From Chloroflexota bacterium (GTDB lineage Bacteria > Chloroflexota > Anaerolineae > Thermoflexales > Thermoflexaceae): DNA of 14,995 nt. Made by a program: the position numbers and the translations under genes. The stretch lies in contig JAUQQB010000022.1 of the NCBI GenBank assembly GCA_030550075.1, positions 1-14,995 of the forward strand, written 5' to 3'. The notes below the pieces were generated by a model that was not told where the DNA came from, searched no databases, and was given only the letters and a program-made list of their open reading frames with translations. Position 1 is the stretch's first letter; the number at the start of each line of letters is the position of its first letter. Shown one piece after another: positions 7,060 to 14,049 of this stretch.

Positions 7060-7890
7060 ATGTCTATACTACGGCACAGCATCAGTCGAGGGATGATCTA
7101 TCTGATCCTTATGGCCGGATCTGTAGGCATGCTGTTGCCTTTGGTGTGGATGACCTCCTCCGCCTTTAAACCTTTACATGAGGTCATGCGAATCCCTCCG
7201 ACGTGGATCCCTGAGGAACCTACGCTAGATAACTTCCGCGCGGTCTTTGCTCAGTTTCCTTTCGGACGCTATTTTTTAAACAGCCTGATCACTTCGTCCC
7301 TGATCACGCTAAGCGTCGTGATCACAAGCGCCATGGCGGGATATGCCCTGGCCCGATTTCATTTCCCGGGACGGGATTTCCTTTTCGTTCTGATTCTCTC
7401 CAGTTTGATGGTCCCATTCCAGACGCGTATGATACCGCTTTATCAGCTGGCGATCCGATTCCATCTGCAGGACACTTTGCTGGGAGTGATGTTCCCATGG
7501 CTGGTAGATGCGTTTGGGATTTTCCTTATGCGTCAATTCATGATGACCATCCCGGCTGATCTCGTCGATGCGGCGCGAATTGATGGGGCGTCCGAGTTGC
7601 GGATCTTCTGGACGATCATGCTACCTCTGGTGCGCCCCGCGATCGCTGCGCTGGCCATCTTCACCTTCCTGGGCTCATGGGAGGAGTTCCTCTGGCCGTT
7701 AATTATTACGAGTTCGGATGTCAGTCGGACAATTCCTGTAGGATTGCAGTTCTTCTCCGAACAGTATGGAACCAATGTCCACTGGCAGATGGCTGGCGCT
7801 CTGATCGCAGCGCTGCCAATGCTTGTGGTTTTCTTCGTCCTTCAACGTCAGATCATTGAGGGCATTGCTTTAACCGGGATGAAAGGATGA
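7060..7890 (+). CDS. CUT1 sugar ABC transporter permease, MalG/UgpE-like
   Basis: The 276-residue inner-membrane protein has six helices, with the first at about residues 12-32 followed by W-M-T-S-S-A-F-K, the MalG-type motif. N-F-R-A-V-F (59-64) and the EAA loop L-V-D-A-A-R-I-D-G-A-S (168-178) followed by L-P-L-V-R-P are clear. S-W-E-E-F-L-W-P-L (206-214) is the usual W-N-E-F box with Glu for Asn. The ATG has GGAGGT 4 bases upstream (7050-7055). It ends M-K-G, typical of the family. Its stop overlaps the start of the next gene by 4 bp, so the transporter is translationally linked to the glycosidase. Confidence 0.92.
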   Translation: MSILRHSISRGMIYLILMAGSVGMLLPLVWMTSSAFKPLHEVMRIPPTWIPEEPTLDNFRAVFAQFPFGRYFLNSLITSSLITLSVVITSAMAGYALARFHFPGRDFLFVLILSSLMVPFQTRMIPLYQLAIRFHLQDTLLGVMFPWLVDAFGIFLMRQFMMTIPADLVDAARIDGASELRIFWTIMLPLVRPAIAALAIFTFLGSWEEFLWPLIITSSDVSRTIPVGLQFFSEQYGTNVHWQMAGALIAALPMLVVFFVLQRQIIEGIALTGMKG

Positions 7891-9743
7891 TGATGCAACC
7901 TCTGATGACACCCGCGCCTGTTCTGAAAGAGCCTCCACCGTTTCTTCCGACGGGCAACCTGTGGCTTTCCATCCCCATGATCGATCGGCGGGATGGAAGT
8001 GTGCATCGTATCGGCGTTCTCCATGAACATCTTAATGGTCTGGTCGAGGCGGAAGGAGATCCGTTGATTCGCCCGGTTCTGTTTGTGGATCATCAGCTGG
8101 TGACTGGGGCGAGGTCTCTGAGCTGGAACCGGGAGGAATTCTGGATACCGGTCTGGAAATTCCGTGAGGAGAACCTGGAGGTCGAGGGCCGTATCTGGGC
8201 TCCAATAACCGAGCGCGGTCTTGTATATCAGTTGCGAGTTTCGCTGGATCAGGGCACGGCCCGGACGATCACTATAGGCTTTGAAGGGCGATGGATCCAA
8301 ACGCTTCTTTCCCGCTTCGCGTCACGCCCCCTGCAGGGAAGCTGGCTCATTGAGCGAGATTCATGGACTGGCAGCATGGTTGCTGAGTTCCGTGTTGGCT
8401 CCCCATGCGTCGCCCTGGGCCTGCAGCTGGATCCTTTTCTTCATTCAGAACTCCTTTCCTATGATTTTCTATGCTACCGTGGAATGCTTCATCGCGAGCT
8501 TCGGCCCGGAGAAACCGTCTCGGTAGCCCTTTACCTGGCAGTGGCTCCCGACGCAGATGGAGGACGAACGGGGGCCCTGCATCTTCGTCGCCGGGGAGCG
8601 GACGCGCTTCTCAAGGAGACTCGACGGTGGTTAGGGGTTCACGCTTACCGGCTGGAGGATCCAGCCCTGATGGCGCGGCTTAATGAGAATCTGTTCTTCG
8701 CTTACTTCTTCAGCCAGGGAGATTGTCTGGATACGGGCGCTCCGGTGATGGTGACCTCGCGGAGCCCCCTGTATTACGTCAGCGGTGCTTTCTGGAGTCG
8801 CGATGCTTTCCTGTGGTCATTCCCGGCAATCCTGCTAGTAGATCATGAGCGGGCTCGACTCCTGTTACAACGCGCTCTCCCACGTTATCTTTCCCACATC
8901 GCTGATCACGCCCTTTATCTGAATGGTGTTCCTCTCTACCCTGGTTTTGAACTGGACCAGGCTGCGGCCCCCTTGTTGGCTATCTGGCGCTACATCCATG
9001 AAACTGGTGATGAACGCATGCTACGGGATCCTGTAATCGCCGAGGCGATTCCCGCCCTGTTGTGGAAAATCGAGGAGCAGCGGGATCCGGCAACGGGGCT
9101 CTACCAGACTTTTCTGTTGCCCACCGATGATCCCACGGAATACCCGCTGGTTATCTATGATAACGTTCTGGTCTGGGCAGCTTTCCGGGTCTCCGGCGAT
9201 CTGTTACGAAGGATGGGTAAGGAGAGCGAGGCGATGCGCTGGGAATCGGAGGCTGATAAGCTGGCGGAGGCGATCCGGCGACATGGCATCGTAGAGGGGC
9301 CCGAAGGGCCGATGTGGGCCTGGGCCCGGGATCCATCCGGCCGCTTTGAACTGCGCGAGGAGCCGCCGGGAAGCTTGCGGTTGCTCACCTACTATGGCTT
9401 TTGCGATCCTGAAGATCCAGCCTACCGAAACACAGTGCGCTGGCTATCTTCTCCCGCTAATCCGTACTTCTTCCCCGGCCCCTTCAGCGGTCCGGGCTCT
9501 TCCCACTTCCCCTTCCCAGGCGTCTTCGATCTGGCCAATCGATTGCTCACCGATCCGGACCCAGCTGTTTTGGATCTGGTGCGGGAGGCCCCCATGGATC
9601 ATGGGCTGGCGTGCGAGTCCATCGACCCTCATACAGGCGTGGTTCGCACAGGGGCGGCTATGGCAAGCCTGGCGGGGTTTCTGGCCTGGGCTCTGTGGGC
9701 GCGGATCAGGGGTCATCATCGCTTCTTCGAACACTTGAAGTAA
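7887..9743 (+). CDS. Putative (alpha/alpha)6 glycoside hydrolase
   Basis: The 618-residue protein has an N-terminal beta-rich part (about 1-245), then a helical part (about 255-608) resembling the (alpha/alpha)6 toroid of glucoamylase, debranching-enzyme and trehalase clans. Suggestive landmarks are Y-Y-V-S-G-A-F-W-S-R-D-A-F (297-308), with an Arg-Asp pair like the substrate-binding segment of these clans; Y-P-G-F-E-L-D-Q (351-358); the helix pair I-W-R-Y-I-H-E-T-G-D (366-375); Y-D-N-V-L-V-W (424-430); and A-C-E-S-I-D-P-H-T-G near the end (575-584). Asp306, Glu355 and Glu577 are candidate catalytic acids by position only. No signal peptide is seen, so it should act in the cytoplasm on an imported sugar. 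Translation starts at the first of three consecutive ATG codons, overlapping the permease stop, with GAAAGG just upstream. I cannot assign a CAZy family; a glycogen-debranching-like or alpha-mannosidase-like activity is possible. Confidence 0.65.
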   Translation: MMMQPLMTPAPVLKEPPPFLPTGNLWLSIPMIDRRDGSVHRIGVLHEHLNGLVEAEGDPLIRPVLFVDHQLVTGARSLSWNREEFWIPVWKFREENLEVEGRIWAPITERGLVYQLRVSLDQGTARTITIGFEGRWIQTLLSRFASRPLQGSWLIERDSWTGSMVAEFRVGSPCVALGLQLDPFLHSELLSYDFLCYRGMLHRELRPGETVSVALYLAVAPDADGGRTGALHLRRRGADALLKETRRWLGVHAYRLEDPALMARLNENLFFAYFFSQGDCLDTGAPVMVTSRSPLYYVSGAFWSRDAFLWSFPAILLVDHERARLLLQRALPRYLSHIADHALYLNGVPLYPGFELDQAAAPLLAIWRYIHETGDERMLRDPVIAEAIPALLWKIEEQRDPATGLYQTFLLPTDDPTEYPLVIYDNVLVWAAFRVSGDLLRRMGKESEAMRWESEADKLAEAIRRHGIVEGPEGPMWAWARDPSGRFELREEPPGSLRLLTYYGFCDPEDPAYRNTVRWLSSPANPYFFPGPFSGPGSSHFPFPGVFDLANRLLTDPDPAVLDLVREAPMDHGLACESIDPHTGVVRTGAAMASLAGFLAWALWARIRGHHRFFEHLK

Positions 9744-9827
9744 GTGGGAGGGGTGATGGGCTATCGGTGCCTGACCCACCGGCCAAAACAGGGGAACCAA
9801 CTCAGAGCAACTCCTTGATCCAACGGC

Positions 9828-10640
9828 TCATAAACGGAAGCGCAGCACATTGCAGAGCACAAAGATGATCAGGAAAATCCCAATAGCCAGGAAATCGACC
9901 GGCTTCATCCGCAACGTCTCCATCTCGGTGGGCCGGCCGGGCGAGCCGAACCCCTTGGTCTCCAGGGCGATCTGGAAATCGTTGGCTTTGCGGAAAAGGA
10001 GCAGGATCAGCGGTGTGATGATCGGCACATAGGCCCTGCGCAGACGGGTGATCAGGTTCATTCGGTCAATGTCAAAGGCCCGGAGCTTCTGGGCATCCAT
10101 GATGTTGTTCCACATCTCGAAAATCAGCGAGGTGAAAGAAAGGGCGCTGACGAACATAAACGTCATCACCTTGGGCAGACGGAGCTGGTTCATAGCCGCC
10201 ATCAGCTCAGCGTTCGAGGTAGTCATTACCAGCAATGGCAGCGAGGAGGCGGCGGTCAGAATCCGCACCGACAGCATGAAGCCCAGCTGAACACCCTCCA
10301 GCGTCAGCTCCCCCACGTTCGAGCCGCCGAAATGGAGCTCCCCGAACCTGATCAGAACCGTCTTCCCATACCGGTAAGTGAACCCCTGGGCCAGCATCAG
10401 GAAGATGAAAGTCCCCGCCAGGATCTTCATCAGGGCGGCGAACCGCCCCACCTCGATGCGCGCCGCCGCCCATAATGCGGCGGATAACCCGAGCCAGGGA
10501 AGCAGAACCGGGAGGTGGCGGATGTCATAAAGCGGGATGAGGATGAGCAGCAGGGTGAGCAACACATAGATCATTTTGGTGAAAGGATGCAGGCGATGAA
10601 CGATGGTCCGACGCTGGATATAGCGGAACGGAACGTTCAC
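9828..10640 (-). CDS. Energy-coupling factor transporter T component (CbiQ/EcfT-like)
   Basis: The 270-residue membrane protein carries the marks of the CbiQ/EcfT family: an N-terminal H-R-L-H-P-F-T-K (15-22), four to five hydrophobic helices, and two cytoplasmic coupling motifs, A-Q-K-L-R-A (183-188) and A-L-E-T-K-G-F-G (225-232), variants of the two A-x-x-x-R-A/G motifs that bind the ATPases. The start codon is GTG, overlapping the stop of the upstream ATPase gene as GTGA. Family role: scaffold linking a substrate-binding S protein to the two ATPases in vitamin or metal uptake. No S component is visible, and the ATPase gene that feeds this operon is truncated, so this transporter may be inactive or depend on parts elsewhere. 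Confidence 0.88.
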   Translation of the reverse strand: MNVPFRYIQRRTIVHRLHPFTKMIYVLLTLLLILIPLYDIRHLPVLLPWLGLSAALWAAARIEVGRFAALMKILAGTFIFLMLAQGFTYRYGKTVLIRFGELHFGGSNVGELTLEGVQLGFMLSVRILTAASSLPLLVMTTSNAELMAAMNQLRLPKVMTFMFVSALSFTSLIFEMWNNIMDAQKLRAFDIDRMNLITRLRRAYVPIITPLILLLFRKANDFQIALETKGFGSPGRPTEMETLRMKPVDFLAIGIFLIIFVLCNVLRFRL

Positions 10641-11977
10641 GGTAACCCTCCCAGGACCGTCAACAGGTCTTGAGTGGTCAGCACCCGGCGTGGGATCCCA
10701 AAAGAGGCGAGCTGCCGGGCGATCTCATGGGCGATGGGAGGACGCAGAAAGCTGCGATGCAACAGCTCCGTCTGGCTGAACACTTCCTCCGGCGTTCCGT
10801 CTATCAGGATCTGGCCGTCCCACATCACGATCACGCGCTCGGCGTAGCGAGCGACCAGTTCCATGTCGTGGGTGATCATGATCACGGTTCGCCCCTTCTC
10901 CTCCCGGAACCTTCGAGCGAGCTCGGCCAGCTGATAGCGGCCCCGATGATCCTGAGCTGTCGTCGGCTCATCCAGGATGAGGATCTGGGGGTCCATGGCC
11001 AGGGTGGCCGCCACTGTTAGCTTCCGTCGATCCCCGAACGAGAGCCGAAAGGGGAAAGTCTCCGCTTCGGTTTCCAGCTCCACCCAGCGCAGGGCTTCCT
11101 GAATCCGGATTTCTGCCTCTTCGCGAGGGATGCCCAGGTTGCGCAGGCCGAAGAGGATCTCCTCGCGCGAGGAGACCGTGAAGAGCTGGTAATCCGGGTT
11201 CTGAAGAACCAGGCCAACCCGTCGGGCTAACTGGCCTACGGAAAGACGCCGCACGTCTTCCCCCAGCACGCGCGCATGACCAGCCGTAGGCCGGAGCAAA
11301 CCCACCATACATTTCACCAGGGTGCTCTTCCCCGAACCGTTCTGTCCGATGATCCCGACGAATTCGCCTTCCCGAATGGTGAGGTTGATCCCCTTTAGGG
11401 CGGTCACCGGCGGATAACCCGGATAGCGATAAACCAGATCCTGCACTTCGATCACCGCGGGGCGCGCAGGGGATGGTGATCGGGTGGAATCCGGAAGCGG
11501 GCGCGGCATGATCCGGCCCTGGCGGAGCAGGGACGCTGCCTGTTGGGCAACCTGAGCGACATCCAGATCACGCAATCGCTGACCATCCTGGTGGATCGAC
11601 GTTCCGCCTTTGCGAGCGATGTAGATCCAGACGTGCGCTAAAGTCGGCGGCTTCACCCCCGCCGCCTCTAAACGCTCCGGTTGCGCGAAAACTTCCTCCG
11701 GCGTCCCCGCGAGGATACATCGGCCTTCCTCCAGAACCCAGACCTGGTCCGCCAGATCCATCACCTCATCGGTCTCATGGGTAGTCATGAGGATGGTGAT
11801 GTCCCGATTGGCCTTCAAGCGATGGAGGGCCTGCACCACTTCCCAGCGCCCCAGCGGATCCAGCTGAGAGGTAGGCTCGTCCAGCAACCTGAACTTCGCC
11901 GGTGCGTCGCCCTCCGTAAATATGGGGGATGATATAATTAAGTGGGGAAGAAAAAGTAAGAACAATGGCGAGACCAT
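10637..11977 (-). CDS. Tandem ECF/CbiO-type ABC ATPase, 5'-truncated and fused to foreign DNA
   Basis: The second ATPase half is complete: Walker A G-Q-N-G-S-G-K-S (211-218), Q-loop Gln259, a signature with the unusual form L-S-F-G-D (312-316), Walker B I-L-I-L-D-E-P (332-338) and switch His370. The first half starts only at its own Walker B, L-L-D-E-P-T-S (31-37), with D-loop and switch His67; Walker A, Q-loop and signature are absent. Residues 1 to about 22 come from A+T-rich DNA and look like a chance open frame, so the ATG at 11977 is not the original start and the breakpoint is near 11910-11920. A full tandem protein of this type would have roughly 550 residues. It overlaps the T-component gene (GTGA). 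Either a pseudogene, or a product with one working ATPase half if translated. No S component is seen. Confidence 0.8.
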   Translation of the reverse strand: MVSPLFLLFLPHLIISSPIFTEGDAPAKFRLLDEPTSQLDPLGRWEVVQALHRLKANRDITILMTTHETDEVMDLADQVWVLEEGRCILAGTPEEVFAQPERLEAAGVKPPTLAHVWIYIARKGGTSIHQDGQRLRDLDVAQVAQQAASLLRQGRIMPRPLPDSTRSPSPARPAVIEVQDLVYRYPGYPPVTALKGINLTIREGEFVGIIGQNGSGKSTLVKCMVGLLRPTAGHARVLGEDVRRLSVGQLARRVGLVLQNPDYQLFTVSSREEILFGLRNLGIPREEAEIRIQEALRWVELETEAETFPFRLSFGDRRKLTVAATLAMDPQILILDEPTTAQDHRGRYQLAELARRFREEKGRTVIMITHDMELVARYAERVIVMWDGQILIDGTPEEVFSQTELLHRSFLRPPIAHEIARQLASFGIPRRVLTTQDLLTVLGGLP

Positions 11978-12160
11978 ATCTGAGCACGCATTCTGAGAGA
12001 TATGTAGTCTTTGGTGTCAGCGCAAAATCGATACCAGTCCGGTTGCCCGGAAAAGGGGTGGTGGTTTCTTTGAATTACACATCGAATATTTCCCAATAGT
12101 ATTAAGATCAAGTATAGATACAATAAAAATTTCTCAAAATTATTCATTTTGGAGGAAATT
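11915..12160. other. Left part of A+T-rich foreign patch, no recognised gene
   Basis: Base composition drops sharply near 11915, where homology of the truncated ATPase ends. The stretch before the membrane-protein gene contains a small hairpin TCCGG-TTGC-CCGGA (12038-12051) and a TGTCAGCGCAAAATCGATAC segment (12015-12034) loosely like IS21-family ends. A possible -10 TACAAT at 12119-12124 lies about 37 bases before the ATG at 12161, but it lacks a convincing -35. I support no gene here. Confidence 0.5.
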
Positions 12161-12856
12161 ATGGAGGCTATAGAGGAATTTCTGATCAAAGAATTTGAGC
12201 AACAGCATCAGAACATTAGAGAGATTGCGAACTTAACTTTTCAAAAGATTCAGTTCTTTTTGAATCTGGAAACTTTTATATTTGGTGCGTTTCTAACAAT
12301 TTTCAGTTTGGGTATTAAGGATATAATAAATTATCTATTTCTATCCGCGTTATTTTTAAGCTTTTTTGGTCACATGGTTTTTGTAACAGCCGTGCACGCT
12401 ATTGTTCAAGAAATATCTCTTGATTTTGTCAACCATGTAATTAGAGTATATTTTAAAAATAAATATCGGGAAAACATGGCGCACAAATATATTTATTTTG
12501 CTAGAGATTTTGAGGAAAAATACCTTTCTATTTTGCGTGAAATTGATTCAAATTATGATATTTATAATGGAGTTAGATGGAAAAACAATAAGGATCCATC
12601 AGTTTTTATAGCTCTTTTCGTCGGTAATATTAATTCATTTAATTTGACGCTATTTATTATAAGTTCCTTGTTAACAATATTCAATATTACGAAAATTTCT
12701 GCAAATTTATATGCGCTATTTGGTCTCGGAATACCCTTGTTTTTTATTGTTAAAATTCTATATTTACGAGCGTTTTTCGAGCGCAAATTGGATTATGAAC
12801 AAAGAAATATTATGCAGGACTGGTTGGTGTTCTTGAGAAATTTGGGGGAATTTTAG
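12161..12856 (+). CDS. Unrecognised A+T-rich four-helix membrane protein
   Basis: The 231-residue protein is not recognised. I chose the ATG at 12161 because GGAGG (12151-12155) lies 5 bases upstream; an in-frame TTG at 12149 overlaps that site. Residues 1-30 are charged and probably helical. Hydrophobic segments lie at about 33-51, 56-82, 159-175 and 183-204, with a charged region of about 75 residues between the pairs (Y-F-K-N-K-Y-R, then R-D-F-E-E-K-Y) and a short charged tail. No signal peptide is seen. Codon use is strongly A/T-biased (many AAA, TTT, ATA, AAT), unlike every neighbour, which points to recent horizontal acquisition. It is the only gene in the foreign patch, next to a truncated ATPase gene and a MITE-like element. 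Two-helix-pair proteins of this size occur among defence and toxin effectors (for example SLATT-like proteins), but I see no motif that proves this. Confidence 0.75.
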   Translation: MEAIEEFLIKEFEQQHQNIREIANLTFQKIQFFLNLETFIFGAFLTIFSLGIKDIINYLFLSALFLSFFGHMVFVTAVHAIVQEISLDFVNHVIRVYFKNKYRENMAHKYIYFARDFEEKYLSILREIDSNYDIYNGVRWKNNKDPSVFIALFVGNINSFNLTLFIISSLLTIFNITKISANLYALFGLGIPLFFIVKILYLRAFFERKLDYEQRNIMQDWLVFLRNLGEF

Positions 12857-13013
12857 GATTTGGAAAAATGGCTGTATGAATGATTCTGGGCCCTGTGAAT
12901 TTAATCCCAACTCGGTTCTTCGGCATAAAGACCTGTTCGCCTAGATTCTTAACAAGCTCTCAATTTCTCCAATCCTGGAAACCTTGAGGCATAGAGTCAT
13001 CTGGGGTGAAAGG
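12857..13013. other. Non-coding right border of the A+T-rich patch
   Basis: No gene, tRNA or terminator with a T-run is visible. G+C content rises gradually toward 13000, so the right border of the foreign patch is near 12970. The last 8 bases (GTGAAAGG, 13006-13013) are repeated after the MITE-like element. Confidence 0.4.
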
Positions 13014-13032
13014 CTTGACTTTACCCACATCT
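13014..13032 (+). repeat. Left terminal inverted repeat
   Basis: 19 bases, matching the right end at all but one position (C versus T at the fifteenth base). Confidence 0.75.
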
Positions 13033-13223
13033 TTAGGCGAAGCTACAGGAAACCGCAGTCGGCATGGGGGCGGCTCTGAAAGGCCCGGACGTTTACGTCC
13101 GGGGCAGAAAACAAAGCCCTTTCGGGCTATGGAGGACCCCAACAAGCCAGATTTCAGCCCCCGAAAGGGGCTTCGCCATTGAGCCTAACGGTTTACCGTC
13201 GGGCAATCAACGGCAGCCTCCTG

Positions 13224-13242
13224 AGATATGGGTAAAGTCAAG
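13224..13242 (-). repeat. Right terminal inverted repeat
   Basis: 19 bases, reverse complement of the left end with one mismatch, followed directly by the right copy of the putative target duplication. Confidence 0.75.
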
Positions 13243-13359
13243 GTGAAAAGGTCTTGCCTCCTAGCCGAGTAGGATCCAGGCGATCAGTTGCTCAGCCCGC
13301 ACAAGAGGAGCTCTAAGCTCAGTATAGAGCCTGGAGAGGGATAACCCCGGGAGGCGGTC

Positions 13360-14049
13360 ATGATCGGGACGGAGGCGCCGATGCTGGTGATCACAGAAGG
13401 ACAGCTGGCGGGACAGCGCTGGCCCGTCGACCAGGAAGTCCTGCTCATTGGTCGCAGTGAGACATGCGACCTGGTGTTGCCGGAACGGCAGATCTCCCGC
13501 CAGCATGCCCGTCTCAAGCGGGAAGCCGATGGTTACTACATCGAGGACCTGGGTAGCAAGAATGGAACTTTTATCAATGGGCAGCCGCTGGCGCCCTTTA
13601 CCCCCCAACGTCTGAAGGATGGCGATGAAATCGCCCTCGCTCTGTGCGTGCGTATGCGGTTTGTCAGCGCGGAGGTGACGCTTCCCCTGGAATCCACCCC
13701 GCTTCCCTCTCTGGTCCCCGGGCTTCTGATCGATCGGGCGGCCCGACGGGTGTGGGTGAACGGTCGAGAGGTGGATCCTCCCCTTTCCCCTGCGCAATTC
13801 CGGGCGCTGGAACGGCTGGCCATGGCCCGGGGCGCTGTGGTCTCACGGGATGAGCTGGTCGCTTACATCTGGCCTGAGGAGGACCCCCGTGGGGTCACGG
13901 AGCAGGCGCTGGATGCGCTCATCCGCCGCTTGCGGGAACGGCTGGCCCAGGTGGATCCGAATCGCGATTATATCCTCACCGTTCGAGGCCATGGCTTCCG
14001 GCTGGCCGATGTTTCGCTTCATCTGAAAGGGCAGCCGGAGGGGCGATGA
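13360..14049 (+). CDS. FHA-domain protein with C-terminal OmpR-type winged helix
   Basis: The 229-residue protein has an FHA phosphothreonine-binding domain at about residues 8-103: G-R at 31-32, S-R-Q-H at 46-49, S-K-N-G-T at 66-70 and N-G at 73-74, all key FHA residues. A Trans_reg_C (OmpR/PhoB-like) winged helix follows at about 119-215, ending T-V-R-G-H-G-F-R-L. Known roles: FHA binds phosphothreonine, and the winged helix binds DNA. Together they suggest a regulator controlled by Ser/Thr kinase signalling instead of a receiver domain. Two starts are equally good: ATG 13360 behind GGGAGG (13349-13354) and ATG 13381 behind GGAGG (13371-13375), each with 5-base spacing; the second removes seven residues not needed for FHA. 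The stop overlaps the yraN-like start (ATGA). A TATAGA at 13323-13328 inside a GCTCTA/TAGAGC inverted repeat may be its -10 region, but no clear -35 is seen. Confidence 0.9.
   Translation: MIGTEAPMLVITEGQLAGQRWPVDQEVLLIGRSETCDLVLPERQISRQHARLKREADGYYIEDLGSKNGTFINGQPLAPFTPQRLKDGDEIALALCVRMRFVSAEVTLPLESTPLPSLVPGLLIDRAARRVWVNGREVDPPLSPAQFRALERLAMARGAVVSRDELVAYIWPEEDPRGVTEQALDALIRRLRERLAQVDPNRDYILTVRGHGFRLADVSLHLKGQPEGR

Larger units (their letters stand above)
13014..13242. mobile_element. 229-bp MITE-like element with terminal inverted repeats
   Basis: CTTGACTTTACCCACATCT (13014-13032) and AGATATGGGTAAAGTCAAG (13224-13242) are inverted repeats matching at 18 of 19 positions. They are flanked by GTGAAAGG (13006-13013) and GTGAAAAGG (13243-13251), a likely target-site duplication with one A gained or lost. 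The interior has no coding potential but holds several hairpins: CCCGGACG-TTTA-CGTCCGGG (13084-13103), AGCCC-TTTC-GGGCT (13115-13128), CCCC-GAAA-GGGG (13159-13170), and ATTG..ACGG-TTTA-CCGT..CAAT (13179-13207). An 8-base long-range pair GGCGAAGC (13036-13043) with GCTTCGCC (13170-13177) is also possible. Such an element would be moved in trans by a transposase with matching ends; an 8-9 bp duplication is produced by several DDE families, and I cannot say which. Confidence 0.7.

Noticed and set aside
9744..9827. Terminator between the convergent glycosidase and CbiQ genes
   Set aside because: Only a 5-bp stem (CGGTG/CACCG, 9765-9781) without a T-run is visible; not enough to call.
11933..11938. 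Perfect TATAAT on the + strand near the ATPase breakpoint
   Set aside because: The bases 16-18 upstream (CCCTCC region) show no -35, and chance matches are expected in A+T-rich DNA.
11938..12189. Minus-strand ORF of 83 codons across the A+T-rich border
   Set aside because: It is antisense to the start and ribosome site of the membrane-protein gene, has no ribosome site I can see, and shows no recognisable motif.
12857..13013. tRNA gene that could serve as an integration site for the foreign patch
   Set aside because: No cloverleaf, T-loop GGTTCGA-type sequence or CCA end is present on either strand, and I find no long direct repeat flanking the patch.
12960..13145. Minus-strand ORF as a possible remnant of the missing ATPase N-terminus
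   Set aside because: Its translation has no Walker A, Q-loop or signature, and it runs through the left terminal inverted repeat and hairpins of the mobile element.
13014..13242. TnpB/IscB-type guide RNA (omega RNA, HEARO) or CRISPR-like array
   Set aside because: The stacked hairpins are reminiscent, but there is no nuclease ORF beside it, no repeat-spacer pattern, and the near-perfect terminal inverted repeats with a target duplication fit a DDE-type MITE better than an IS200/IS605-type element.
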